Assembly (NCBI RefSeq): GCF_023715895.1 | Contig: NZ_JAMBOO010000029.1 | Coordinates: 1-53,257 of the forward strand | Reading direction: 5' to 3' | DNA: 53,257 bases | Source of the DNA: Domibacillus indicus | GTDB taxonomy: Bacteria > Bacillota > Bacilli > Bacillales > Domibacillaceae | Shown: one piece after another, positions 20,056 through 27,945 of the stretch | Layout: every line of letters starts with the position of its first letter | Numbering within the stretch: the stretch's first letter is position 1 | The notes under the pieces: generated by a model | The model's database searches: none | What the model saw: the letters and a program-made list of their open reading frames with translations, nothing else | What the model was told of the DNA's origin: nothing | Made by a program: the position numbers and the translations under genes

Positions 20056-20457
20056 TTATCTTTCTTTGTCACTGCTATCGAATATTTTTCCTAAAAAGAA
20101 GCCGTCTATTTCACTTAGTTTTCCCCGCCAGAGAATTTTTCCTTTTGAAGGAGTAGGCTTGCTGTCGCCGCAGTAGACCTTTGTGTCTTTCATATGAAGA
20201 AAATGTGCTTCTGTATCGTTCGTGCGCGACGCTTCTCCGGCTTTTTCAAGCTGGTCACTGACCATTTGTGCCGTTTCGTTTCCACCTTCAAAAGTTTCAC
20301 TCAGCATGTGGAAATATTCTTGTGCAGATACCAGTGTACCTGTGATCACAGCACCTTTTACATTTAACGTAATATCTAAGGAGAAATCGTCTTTGTTTGC
20401 CGCTTCGACAAAAAACTCAAGAATACTATCTTTGGCTGCACTCGAACTGCTGCTCAT
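20056..20457 (-). CDS. gvpU: gas vesicle protein GvpU
   Basis: A 133-residue protein of the GvpU family, with the body carrying NVKGAVITGTLVSAQEYF and the terminal KIFDSS. It is the last gene of the cluster, as in Bacillus (Priestia) megaterium. It starts 1 nt after the gvpT stop (TAAT-ATG), with AAAGGAG upstream, so translation is probably coupled. GvpU in B. megaterium has been linked to vesicle clustering and phase behaviour rather than shell building. The assignment rests on size, sequence feel and position. Confidence 0.82.
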   Translation of the reverse strand: MSSSSSAAKDSILEFFVEAANKDDFSLDITLNVKGAVITGTLVSAQEYFHMLSETFEGGNETAQMVSDQLEKAGEASRTNDTEAHFLHMKDTKVYCGDSKPTPSKGKILWRGKLSEIDGFFLGKIFDSSDKER

Positions 20458-20458
20458 A

Positions 20459-22252
20459 TTACGTCTCCTTTCTCATCTCATTTAAAAGAAGGTACGTGTC
20501 TTCTACTTTTTCCTCTACTTTCTCATTGGAAAGAACATTATAATAGGTTGCTTTCTTTTCGTTGTTTGAATCGCTGGACAGTGATACTGCTTCCTTGCTA
20601 TTTTGCTTCTTTGATTGATCATCTTTTTCGATATCATTCTTTTTTACATCATTACTGCTCTCATTCTTTTCTTTATCTTTTTGATCCTGTTTTGGCGTTT
20701 CATTTTCATTATCATTCTCCTGCTTTTCTTCCTGACCTTCTGTTTTGCTATCCTTTTCCTGGTCTTGGTCCTTAGATGGATCTTTTACTTTTTCTTTTCC
20801 TGCTTCATTCTTATTCTTCTCATCAAGTTCCTCGTTTTCTTTCTGATTCTCATCCGAATTCGGCTTTTCTCCGCTATCTACTTGATTTTTTCCAGCGTCT
20901 TGAGAATCTTCTTTTTTATCTTCATCCTTCTGTTTATCTTGTTCTGCCTCTTCATTTTTCTTTTCATTCTCGTCTTTGTCATTGTCATCGCTTGTCTTTT
21001 GATCTTCTTCTAGAGGCTGCTTTTCTTCGTTATTTATTTGACTTTTTTTTTCAGCGTCCTCAGAACTTTCGTCATTTTCTTTTTTATCCTGCTCTTGCGT
21101 TTGAACTTCTTCATCATTTTTTCTTTTATCCGGCTCATCGTCGTTTTGGTTAGAATCTGCTGCTTGGTTCTTATCTTTTTCTCCAAGCATTTTTGTAAGC
21201 ATTTCTTCTATTTTACCTAGACGGTCCTGCAGCTTTTCATTTTCTTCCTTTAATGCCTCATATTCCTTGTTCGCTGATTTTTCATCTGACTCTGATGGTT
21301 CCTCTTTACTGTTTTTCTGAGATTCTTCCGATTTTAATTGTACCTCTTCATCATTTTTTTCATTACCATCTGGTTGAGCTGGTTGTTCTTCGCCAGCCTC
21401 TTTATCTTTTGATTCGGGTTGTGCTGTATCATCATTCTCTTTGTTTCCTAGTTGCTCTTTCGATTCTTTTTTATTTTCTTCGCCTGCTTGCTCTGTCTTC
21501 GGTTCCTTTTTATTTTCTTGATCGTCCTGCTGAGCTTTTGATTCTTCCTTATCCTCTTCGTTTTCTACTTGAGATTGGCCCTCTTCGTTATTTAAAGGCT
21601 CTTGCAAATATGATGATGAGCCTCCGTCGTTATCCGACTCTTTCGATTTTGGCTGCTCACTTTTACTGCTTTCCTGTTTTGGTGAATCTTCTTTTTCATT
21701 CTTTCCTTCATTTGATGCTGTGGTTGATTCAGTTTCCTCACTCGAACCACTTTTATTTTGCGTTTTGTCCCCTTCCTGGCCGTTTTTTGTTTCTATAAAT
21801 TTTGTCAGCATTTCTTCCAGCCGGTCTAACCGATCATTGAAATCGCTGCTTTCTTGATTGGATGTTTGCTCATTTTTGCCAGTAGACTTATGATCGGTCT
21901 CTAGTGTGAGGCTTGTCTCATTTCCGCTGTTCTGTTCTCCTTCATCATTCGCATACCCTTCTACTGAAACATCTTCTTTTTTGTCCAGAACCTTTCCAGC
22001 TGAGTGTTTAATAGAAGCCACTGCTTTTTTTGATCTTTCTTTCATTGCCTGGCCCAAGCCGGAGCCTGTGCTCTTTAACTTATCCCGACTTGCGTTTTCC
22101 AGCAGTTTCTTTCCATTCTCGGGTGTAGCCATATAACCGACGGCCGCGCCAATTAATCCTCCTGCAAGAGAACGTCTAAGTGAGCTGCTATTTGAGCTGT
22201 TCTCGTTTTTTGTTTCCTGGGTCTGCTTTTCCGTTTCTTTTGCTTTTTCCAT
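20459..22252 (-). CDS. gvpT: gas vesicle protein GvpT, greatly expanded
   Basis: The protein has 597 residues. It begins with a Ser-rich stretch and a YtxH-like glycine-zipper segment (residues ~27-45, LAGGLIGAAVGYMATPENGK). Then comes RLDRLEEMLTKF (141-152), a first Glu/Lys/Asn/Ser-rich disordered stretch, a second related coil (331-357, YEALKEENEKLQDRL followed by EEMLTKML), a second extremely charged stretch (~358-555) and a conserved-looking tail with TYYNVLSNEKVEEKVEDTYL. As I recall, GvpT of B. megaterium is about half this length, so the extra mass is low-complexity linker. GGAGG precedes the ATG. The position between gvpJ and gvpU confirms identity. It is likely a peripheral or tethering factor, not a shell protein. 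Confidence 0.8.
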   Translation of the reverse strand: MEKAKETEKQTQETKNENSSNSSSLRRSLAGGLIGAAVGYMATPENGKKLLENASRDKLKSTGSGLGQAMKERSKKAVASIKHSAGKVLDKKEDVSVEGYANDEGEQNSGNETSLTLETDHKSTGKNEQTSNQESSDFNDRLDRLEEMLTKFIETKNGQEGDKTQNKSGSSEETESTTASNEGKNEKEDSPKQESSKSEQPKSKESDNDGGSSSYLQEPLNNEEGQSQVENEEDKEESKAQQDDQENKKEPKTEQAGEENKKESKEQLGNKENDDTAQPESKDKEAGEEQPAQPDGNEKNDEEVQLKSEESQKNSKEEPSESDEKSANKEYEALKEENEKLQDRLGKIEEMLTKMLGEKDKNQAADSNQNDDEPDKRKNDEEVQTQEQDKKENDESSEDAEKKSQINNEEKQPLEEDQKTSDDNDKDENEKKNEEAEQDKQKDEDKKEDSQDAGKNQVDSGEKPNSDENQKENEELDEKNKNEAGKEKVKDPSKDQDQEKDSKTEGQEEKQENDNENETPKQDQKDKEKNESSNDVKKNDIEKDDQSKKQNSKEAVSLSSDSNNEKKATYYNVLSNEKVEEKVEDTYLLLNEMRKET

Positions 22253-22267
22253 GATAGAACCTCCTGC

Positions 22268-22600
22268 TTAGTAGTTGAATTCTTTAGCATCAATGCGATT
22301 TGTAGATATCTTCTTTTCCAGAGATTCGAGCCTCTCATGAAGTCTTTTATTTTCTTCTTCAAGCGCTTTCGTATGATGATCGGCTGCTTTTGATGTCAAA
22401 TACGGATCGGTTTCCCACCAGTCCATGCCGATTTCTTTTGCTTTATCAACAGAAGCGACAATCAGGCGTATTTTGATGGTTAACAACTCAACATCCGCAA
22501 TACCGACCGTAATATCTCCTGCGATTACAACACCTTTATCTAATATTTTTTCCAATACATCCACGATCGTACTGGATTGCATGGAATGTTCGACTGCCAT
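22268..22600 (-). CDS. gvpJ: gas vesicle protein GvpJ (GvpA-family nucleation protein)
   Basis: The protein has 110 residues. Residues 10-60 are a GvpA/J fold (TIVDVLEKILDKGVVIAGD, then VGIADVELLTIKIRLIVASVD), more divergent than GvpA/B, and WWETDPYLT follows. Residues 78-98 form a coiled-coil tail (ALEEENKRLHERLESLEKK) absent from GvpA. GvpJ is a minor shell or tip protein thought to act in nucleation with GvpF/L, G, K and S. It lies 24 nt after gvpK and 15 nt before gvpT. The tail closely resembles coils in GvpP and GvpT of this same cluster. Confidence 0.92.
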   Translation of the reverse strand: MAVEHSMQSSTIVDVLEKILDKGVVIAGDITVGIADVELLTIKIRLIVASVDKAKEIGMDWWETDPYLTSKAADHHTKALEEENKRLHERLESLEKKISTNRIDAKEFNY

Positions 22601-22624
22601 GTATAGTCCTCCTCGGCATTTTAA

Positions 22625-22909
22625 TTAAAGTAAACTTCCTAAAGGACCAAGATCGATATTTAAATCATCCGCCTCCAAGCCGAAAATTTCTTTTAATTCT
22701 TCCATTTTTTCTTCCAGGTTCATCAGAGCTTCTCCTAAATTTTCGATTTGCTCATCCGTCAGCGTGCCGCCTTCTACCCTTCTAATCGCATGTCTTTCTA
22801 CGATTTGTCTTAACAGCTCAATGACCGTTAGCACTAACTGCGCCAACCCATGCTCTGCATTGTCAGGGTCTAAGTTAATTTTTCCATTTGTCTGGCTGGC
22901 CGGTTGCAT
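22625..22909 (-). CDS. gvpK: gas vesicle protein GvpK
   Basis: The protein has 94 residues from the ATG at 22909, which has GGAGG nine nt upstream. The same frame extends to 22984 without a site. The core is INLDPDNAEHGLAQLVLTVIELLRQ, then HAIRRVEGGTLTDEQIENLGEAL, a near-textbook GvpK. The start lies 35 nt inside the end of gvpS, indicating translational coupling. GvpK is an essential assembly factor of the nucleation complex. Confidence 0.93.
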   Translation of the reverse strand: MQPASQTNGKINLDPDNAEHGLAQLVLTVIELLRQIVERHAIRRVEGGTLTDEQIENLGEALMNLEEKMEELKEIFGLEADDLNIDLGPLGSLL

Positions 22910-23150
22910 GAGTGAGATCCTCCCTCTGTTTATCAAATTGTACGGAAGAGATGGTTTTGCCGTTTTCCTGCTGAGCTTGAACAAGCGATTCTACCGAAGC
23001 AATAAGTACTCTTAAATCCAGATAAACCAAGTCAACTCCTGCTATGGAGATGACTAAATCTGCTTTTATCGCCACTCCCTTGTCCAGGATGACATCCAAA
23101 ATATCAATTAAAGCAATATCCTTGTTCTCGATCGATTCCTTTAGTGACAT
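22875..23150 (-). CDS. gvpS: gas vesicle protein GvpS (GvpA/J/M family)
   Basis: The protein has 91 residues. The GvpA-like core (LIDILDVILDKGVAIKADL, then SIAGVDLVYLDLRVLIASVES) fills residues ~14-60. The tail is short and polar. It overlaps gvpK at its 3' end. It is a minor A-family member needed for nucleation in the B. megaterium system. Identity rests on the divergence pattern and on the position between gvpL and gvpK. Confidence 0.9.
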   Translation of the reverse strand: MSLKESIENKDIALIDILDVILDKGVAIKADLVISIAGVDLVYLDLRVLIASVESLVQAQQENGKTISSVQFDKQREDLTHATGQPDKWKN

Positions 23151-23165
23151 TGTTCTCTTCCTTCT

Positions 23166-23972
23166 TTATGAAAAGCTAGAAAAGTGATAGGCCGGCCAGG
23201 GCCCAGATGCTTGAAACTGCCAGCCTTTTTCCTTCATATCCTTTTCATATTGTTGAATTTGTTTTAAAAAATCTTCGACTTTCGATTTGGAAATGAGGTA
23301 TACACCATTCCATGTCATCTCCTCCTGCCTTCCAGTCACTTCGCTGCTCCACGTTCTTTTTACGTTTCCTCGAACGGCAAACTCACTTAGGCGGGAATGA
23401 ATGTGTTCACTTACTTTGTTTTTTTCTTCTTCGAGCTCGGACGCAATGACCTTGTCCAATTTTTTCTTTTCAAAAAATTGCTTTCCTCTTGGCAATTGAC
23501 TGATTTCCGCTCTTTTTGCTTCTATAGTTGGGTTATTCTCGCTTACTTCCTTTTTTAATTGTTCGTCTTCACAATAAATTTTTACATTCCATTCTTCTTT
23601 TCCAGTGATAAAAGCAAACGTATCGAGCATTTTGCCTTCGTTTGACTGAACAGCCGCTTTCAAGCTGTCTTCGTTTTTGTACAATGTACAAAACTTCAAT
23701 GGAATTAAGGTATACATTTTTGCGAGCTTCATAACTGTTTCATGATGGTGAAAGGCTTTTTCCTGAAGCCATTCCATATCATTATTAATCCGGTCTTTAA
23801 TGATTTCTTCTGCGTATTCTTCAGTGTCTAAGCTGCACACAATAGCCGTCAGCTTTCCGATCGGAACGGTATATAAATCTTCTGTATGATCAAAACCTTT
23901 CAAAGACGGAAGCGGCTGGCTGGCTGCTTCCTCCGTTTGAGCCAATCCATACAAATAAATTAGACGATCCAT
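23166..23972 (-). CDS. gvpL: gas vesicle protein GvpL (GvpL/GvpF family)
   Basis: The protein has 268 residues. The GvpL/F signatures are an N-terminal beta sheet domain opening DRLIYLYGLAQ, AIVCSLDTEEYAEE, HHETVMKLAKMYTLIPLKFCTLY, the WNVKIYCE strand, and the terminal ASGPWPAYHFSSF, the classic GPWPPY-type ending. GvpL and GvpF bind GvpA monomers and are accessory assembly factors. It starts 14 nt after gvpG ends. Confidence 0.93.
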   Translation of the reverse strand: MDRLIYLYGLAQTEEAASQPLPSLKGFDHTEDLYTVPIGKLTAIVCSLDTEEYAEEIIKDRINNDMEWLQEKAFHHHETVMKLAKMYTLIPLKFCTLYKNEDSLKAAVQSNEGKMLDTFAFITGKEEWNVKIYCEDEQLKKEVSENNPTIEAKRAEISQLPRGKQFFEKKKLDKVIASELEEEKNKVSEHIHSRLSEFAVRGNVKRTWSSEVTGRQEEMTWNGVYLISKSKVEDFLKQIQQYEKDMKEKGWQFQASGPWPAYHFSSFS

Positions 23973-23985
23973 GTTCTTACTGCCC

Positions 23986-24240
23986 TCATTTCTTCTTTGT
24001 CATCTGCTCCCATTGTTCCATTTCCATTCGTTTGGCCATTTCATACCGTATAATCAGTTCTTCTTCTTTCGCTTTGTAAGCTTCTTCTGGAATTTCCCCA
24101 AGCTCGTACATCATCTGCAGCTGAATGAGCTTTTGCTGAATGGTAGGCAAGTCGTACAGCTCTTTATCTGCTTCTTCTTTTACCTTTTCTCCAATTTTGA
24201 TGACAAGGTTGATCGGCGCAGAAATCAGCTTGTGCAGCAT
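23986..24240 (-). CDS. gvpG: gas vesicle protein GvpG
   Basis: An 84-residue helical protein: LHKLISAPINLVIKIGEK, then DLPTIQQKLIQLQMMYELGEIPEEAY and a basic end. The ATG overlaps the gvpF stop by one base (TAATG), the hallmark of coupled translation, and gvpL follows at 14 nt. GvpG is a small obligate assembly partner of GvpF/L. Confidence 0.93.
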   Translation of the reverse strand: MLHKLISAPINLVIKIGEKVKEEADKELYDLPTIQQKLIQLQMMYELGEIPEEAYKAKEEELIIRYEMAKRMEMEQWEQMTKKK

Positions 24241-25007
24241 TAGGCATCCTCAACTTTTAATCTAATATTGACGAAGTTATAAGCCGGCCACGGACCGCTG
24301 TAGTTGAATTCGACTCGATCCTCCCATTGGTCGTGCAGCTCATTTACTTTCTGGTCAAATGCCGCTTCTTTTTCACGATCTACTAGAAATGCTGCATTTA
24401 GAAGCATCTTCTCTCCGATCGGATCATTCACTTTTGATGCTTCTGCCAGCTCCTTTAAAGGATGGAAGATATCCTGTTCTGTCTCTTTTTGCAAAGATGT
24501 CACGAGTTTTTGGGCGGCTCCCCCCAGCTGAATTCGTTCATAATAGCTAGCTGCTTCTGATTTCCCTTTTACTGCCTGAGCCATTTTTTCTATGCTGGCA
24601 TCCTCGCTCACTTTTGATTCAAGCCATTCTTTTTTGCCGATGACTTTCAAACCGAGTTCTACCTTTCCCTTTATTTCCGGGAAAAGCTTTTCAAATTGCG
24701 GATATAAATTTTCTAAAAGCACGCCGACATCTTCTTTTGAATGAAAAACATTTCCGAAACTAACCGGTATCACAGTGTCATTTTTCTTCATCACAAGAGA
24801 AACCGCCTGCTGGTGCATCATCAAATTATCTTTGTTCGGATGGTAAATTTTCATCGGCACCTCCGCAGCTACCATGGCTGCATCTTTGAACCGGATGGTG
24901 AACAGCTCTCTTTTTTCTTCTTCCATCTCTATTTCACCGAAGCTTTCATCTGCTTCCATTTGAATTCCGCAAAAAATATAAATTCCCATTGATTCTTCCT
25001 GGCTCAT
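24240..25007 (-). CDS. gvpF: gas vesicle protein GvpF (GvpL/GvpF family)
   Basis: The protein has 255 residues. It shares with GvpL the opening IYIFCGIQME, VIPVSFGNVFHSKEDV, GLKVIGKKEW and the C-terminal YSGPWPAYNFVNIRL. It is the first of the two GvpF/L proteins, lying 14 nt after gvpN and overlapping gvpG by one base. GvpF is thought to bind GvpA and be incorporated early in vesicle growth. Confidence 0.93.
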   Translation of the reverse strand: MSQEESMGIYIFCGIQMEADESFGEIEMEEEKRELFTIRFKDAAMVAAEVPMKIYHPNKDNLMMHQQAVSLVMKKNDTVIPVSFGNVFHSKEDVGVLLENLYPQFEKLFPEIKGKVELGLKVIGKKEWLESKVSEDASIEKMAQAVKGKSEAASYYERIQLGGAAQKLVTSLQKETEQDIFHPLKELAEASKVNDPIGEKMLLNAAFLVDREKEAAFDQKVNELHDQWEDRVEFNYSGPWPAYNFVNIRLKVEDA

Positions 25008-25021
25008 TGTAAAACGCTCCT

Positions 25022-25942
25022 TTATTCCTCAGTAACTTTCATATTGTGACACGCGTGTATCACTAATTCTTCTGCTGCTTTCATTGGGTTATCCGATTTG
25101 ATGCACCGACTCATTTGATGCGCTAATACGTCAAGACATAAACGCTGAAAAGCAGCGTTTGACCCGTCTACTGGAATCTCTTCTTCCGCCACTATCCTGG
25201 CAATCATTAATGAAGCGCGCAGGCTTGGTCCGTTGTCCGCTTCGCATTCTTCGCGTAACTGGGCAACAAGAGCGGTAATGGCTGCCGCCTTCTCCTGAGC
25301 GATATCGATCTTTTCCGAAATGATGGCTGCTTCTTGATCGTGTTCTTTATGGTCAATAAAAATGGTAATCAGGCGATCAAGCAATGCTTCTTGTGTTTGA
25401 TAGACTCCTGCATATTCCTCAGGATTGCTGGTGAAAATGACAGCAAAATCAGGATGAACCCGAACAAAGGGTTCTGTTAATTTTGTTCCGTACAAAGGAA
25501 GGATTCCTTCTTCTAAAATAGACAAAAAGATATTGTTAGTGGCTGGCTTCGAACGGGTAAACTCATCGTAAACAAGTGTGTAGCCATTCTTTACGGCTTC
25601 CAGCAGCCGCCCGTCTCTCCATGTTTCTGTTACGCTTTCGTCTCTTTTGTATACAGAACGAACGTAATTATCGACTACTTTTTTACTCGTGTAGCCAGTA
25701 AAGTCACCAATTAAATCTTTATTGTTTAATTCATGGTTGCCATGGATCAGCATGACGGGTTTTTTTCTTTTCTTTGCCAGAGCGAGCGCCAGCGAGGTTT
25801 TTCCAGTTCCAGACGGGCCTGTTAAGTGAATAGGGTAGCCCGCTTTTAAATATTGCAGCGAGCGGGAAAGCAAGTCTTCTGTCTCTGGATCATGGACAAT
25901 CTCTTTTGAATTTTTATTGATCTTGTTTTTTAAGACGGTCAC
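25022..25942 (-). CDS. gvpN: gas vesicle AAA+ ATPase GvpN (MoxR-like)
   Basis: The protein has 306 residues. Walker A is LTGPSGTGKTSLALALAKK (about residue 40), Walker B is GYTLVYDEFTRS, sensor 1 is AVIFTSNPEEYAG, and the arginine finger region is EALLDRLITIF. This is the MoxR-type AAA+ remodeller of gas vesicle clusters, essential for expanding bicones to cylinders in several systems. It follows gvpR by 24 nt. Confidence 0.94.
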   Translation of the reverse strand: MTVLKNKINKNSKEIVHDPETEDLLSRSLQYLKAGYPIHLTGPSGTGKTSLALALAKKRKKPVMLIHGNHELNNKDLIGDFTGYTSKKVVDNYVRSVYKRDESVTETWRDGRLLEAVKNGYTLVYDEFTRSKPATNNIFLSILEEGILPLYGTKLTEPFVRVHPDFAVIFTSNPEEYAGVYQTQEALLDRLITIFIDHKEHDQEAAIISEKIDIAQEKAAAITALVAQLREECEADNGPSLRASLMIARIVAEEEIPVDGSNAAFQRLCLDVLAHQMSRCIKSDNPMKAAEELVIHACHNMKVTEE

Positions 25943-25966
25943 TCTTTTTCCTCCTACTCCCGCGTC

Positions 25967-26230
25967 CTATGCTTCATAATTAATTGAACTTCTATACCGA
26001 ATATCTCGTCGTTTATAAGAAGCTACTTCCTTCTCTTCACTTAATAAAACCTCGTATACACCGATCATTTCGTCTTTTGCGTACTTTTTCATATATTCTT
26101 TTTCTTCAATTACTTCCACGGTCAGCTGCCAGCCATTATCGTTTTTTTCTACGGAAGTAATTTTGTGAACTGGAGCTACGAATTCGTTAAAGAACTCTGT
26201 AACATTCCCAATAATTTGTTTAATTTCCAT
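25967..26230 (-). CDS. gvpR: gas vesicle protein GvpR (GvpO-like)
   Basis: The protein has 87 residues. The compact GvpO-type domain reads WQLTVEVIEEKEYM, then GVYEVLLSEEKEVASYKRRDIRYR. It corresponds to GvpR of B. megaterium by position (after gvpB, before gvpN). In haloarchaea and Streptomyces the related GvpO is an essential accessory of unclear role. GGAGG precedes the ATG. Confidence 0.88.
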   Translation of the reverse strand: MEIKQIIGNVTEFFNEFVAPVHKITSVEKNDNGWQLTVEVIEEKEYMKKYAKDEMIGVYEVLLSEEKEVASYKRRDIRYRSSINYEA

Positions 26231-26292
26231 TATGTCCTCCTGCTAAAGAATGACAGGCCAGGGCTTCCTGCACCCTGGCTCTGCTTTCTTTA

Positions 26293-26553
26293 TTAAATGC
26301 TAAACCGTGCATTTCTTTCATTGGATTGAGCAAGCAGCCCATTTTCTTCAACGTTATCTCCAAGCAATCCGACAGCCTCCGCATAACGCAGCCATGTATC
26401 GACACTGGCAATGACCACCCGGGCTTCCACCGTTAAAATTTCAATTCCGACTACTGATACTCTTACAAAAGCATCGATGACAATCCCTTTATCTAAAATC
26501 CGGTCAATAACCTCTGCTAAACTAGAACTATCTGTACTTTTTTGAACAGCCAT
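26293..26553 (-). CDS. gvpB: major gas vesicle shell protein GvpB (second GvpA copy)
   Basis: The protein has 86 residues. The GvpA core ([49 protein letters not shown]) differs from gvpA of this cluster by only two residues over the first ~63, while the codons carry many synonymous changes. Only the last ~20 residues diverge. The strict protein conservation shows selection on the ribbed shell. In B. megaterium GvpB likewise is the functional main shell protein. AAAGGAG precedes the ATG. Confidence 0.96.
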   Translation of the reverse strand: MAVQKSTDSSSLAEVIDRILDKGIVIDAFVRVSVVGIEILTVEARVVIASVDTWLRYAEAVGLLGDNVEENGLLAQSNERNARFSI

Positions 26554-26579
26554 AATTACTTTCTCCTTTCGTGATGATA

Positions 26580-26981
26580 TTAAGAACCGATTGTTTTAAT
26601 ATCATTGGAAGATTTTATGTTTTTTGCACGTTTGATTTTAGTAGCACTCTTAATATCCTTGGATGTTTTAATATCACTGATTCCCTTAATATGCTTAACG
26701 CCTTTTACTTTTCGGTCATCGTCTTTTTTATTGACTGAAGACATTTTCTTTTGAAATTCTTGTCCAGCTTCCACTGCTTTTCCCAGCTTTTCACGGGCTG
26801 ACAGCAGGACCTCCTGGACTTTTTCTTCTGCCTCTCCTGCTTTTTCATGGATGTTTTCTTTAAATCTCTCTTTTGCTTTGTCGACGATGACTTCTTTCAC
26901 TTTCTCTTTCACTGGCTCCGGAGCGTGTTTGATCGCGCTTTTTGCCACTTTACCAGCCGCTTTTTTCACGCGCTTGTCCAT
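26580..26981 (-). CDS. gvpQ: gas vesicle protein GvpQ with C-terminal hexapeptide repeat
   Basis: A 133-residue, very basic protein. Residues 1-80 are amphipathic helices ([40 protein letters not shown]). Residues 91-132 are seven consecutive six-residue units with [IV]-K at positions 2-3 ([36 protein letters not shown], preceded by KVKGVK). Position after gvpP gives the name. B. megaterium GvpQ is dispensable for vesicles and its role is unknown. The repeat makes this copy worth a look. Confidence 0.78.
   Translation of the reverse strand: MDKRVKKAAGKVAKSAIKHAPEPVKEKVKEVIVDKAKERFKENIHEKAGEAEEKVQEVLLSAREKLGKAVEAGQEFQKKMSSVNKKDDDRKVKGVKHIKGISDIKTSKDIKSATKIKRAKNIKSSNDIKTIGS
26586..26711 (-). 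repeat. seven in-frame 18-bp units encoding the GvpQ hexapeptide repeat
   Basis: On the minus strand this segment encodes seven x-[IV]-K-x-x-x units in tandem. The codons vary between units, so the repeat is visible mainly at protein level and is not a fresh duplication. Confidence 0.75.
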
Positions 26982-27018
26982 CTCATCACCCCCTCCGGAT
27001 TCCTTTCAAAAGAACTTC

Positions 27019-27561
27019 TTATTTCTGCGTGCCTGCCAGGTCGTTCAGCATTTTTTCCATTTTTTGAAGCCGCTCATTGAGCTCTTTGTTTTCTTCTTTG
27101 ATTTTTTCATACGCTGGAGACTGGGTTTCCTTTTCTGAACTGCCTGTTCCTTTGTTCTCCCCACTTTCCTTTAGGGGAGATAGCAGCTTTCCATCAATTT
27201 TGCTGATATATCCTTCAGCTAATTGTCTGATGCTGTTTTGTGCCTGGCCGGCCAGGAGTTCCTGTGCGGTTTTCCTAAATTCCTTTTCCGCTACCTTTAC
27301 AAATTCAGAATCACCTAAGTTTTTCATCAGTTTTTTGCCGGTATCCGGATTGGCGAGCAATCCTATTCCGGCCCCTACTACGCCGCCCAGTATAGCCAGA
27401 TTGATCGAATAGTTAGGGCTGTCTTTTGTTTCTGCCGACTGCTTTTCATCCTTCGTCTGGCTGCTTTCTTCCTGGTTTACCTCTTCTTTTTGCGTACTGT
27501 TTTCGGCTGCTTCCTGGTTTTGATTTCCTTCTTGTTTTTCATTGGCTTCTTGGGTATTCAT
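27019..27561 (-). CDS. gvpP: gas vesicle protein GvpP (YtxH-like, coiled-coil)
   Basis: The protein has 180 residues. An acidic Gln/Glu-rich head (1-48) precedes a glycine-zipper hydrophobic segment (about 52-72, LAILGGVVGAGIGLLANPD, then GKKLMKNL) as in YtxH proteins. Residues 148-175 are a coiled coil (YEKIKEENKELNERLQKMEKML). It follows gvpA, as in B. megaterium. N-terminal zipper and C-terminal coil are both shared with GvpT of the cluster, suggesting common descent. Likely peripheral, linking vesicle to membrane or to other vesicles (inference). Confidence 0.82.
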   Translation of the reverse strand: MNTQEANEKQEGNQNQEAAENSTQKEEVNQEESSQTKDEKQSAETKDSPNYSINLAILGGVVGAGIGLLANPDTGKKLMKNLGDSEFVKVAEKEFRKTAQELLAGQAQNSIRQLAEGYISKIDGKLLSPLKESGENKGTGSSEKETQSPAYEKIKEENKELNERLQKMEKMLNDLAGTQK

Positions 27562-27612
27562 CCTCTTAACCTCTTCTCTTGATAGATTTCTTCTATGGCT
27601 TTTTTTTATACT

Positions 27613-27873
27613 TTAGTAACTTAACCGTGATGTCTGAGATTGGTTTTGATATGCAAGGCTTTCCGTTTCAGCTTCATCACTTAATAATCCAACCGCTTCT
27701 GCGTATCTTAGCCATGTATCCACACTGGCAATAACGACTCTGGCTTCGACTGTAAGAATTTCTATACCTACGAGTGATACTCTTACAAAAGCATCAATAA
27801 CAATTCCTTTGTCGAGAATTCGGTCAATGACTTCTGCCAGACTTGAACTATCTGTGCTTTTTTGAACACTCAT
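27613..27873 (-). CDS. gvpA: gas vesicle shell protein GvpA
   Basis: The protein has 86 residues from the ATG at 27873, which has GGAGA eight nt upstream. A longer frame to 28011 reads through the leader and is not used. The core [49 protein letters not shown] is the ribbed-shell fold. The last ~20 residues are polar and specific. It is the first gene of the 14-gene operon. Confidence 0.96.
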   Translation of the reverse strand: MSVQKSTDSSSLAEVIDRILDKGIVIDAFVRVSLVGIEILTVEARVVIASVDTWLRYAEAVGLLSDEAETESLAYQNQSQTSRLSY

Positions 27874-27945
27874 ACTTTGTCTCCTCTCTGCTTTTGACAT
27901 ATTGGGAGGTTGTTGAGCTATTTTATTTTTAGGTTTAGTCTGTAC

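Noticed and set aside
20548-21798. Plus-strand open frames with Phe/Leu-rich, membrane-like translations
   Set aside because: They are the antisense of the Glu/Lys-rich gvpT coding sequence. GAA/AAA codons read backwards as TTC/TTT.
26220-26411. 63-codon minus-strand frame overlapping gvpB and gvpR
   Set aside because: Lies out of frame inside gvpB, has no ribosome-binding site, and its codons shadow the strongly conserved GvpB sequence.
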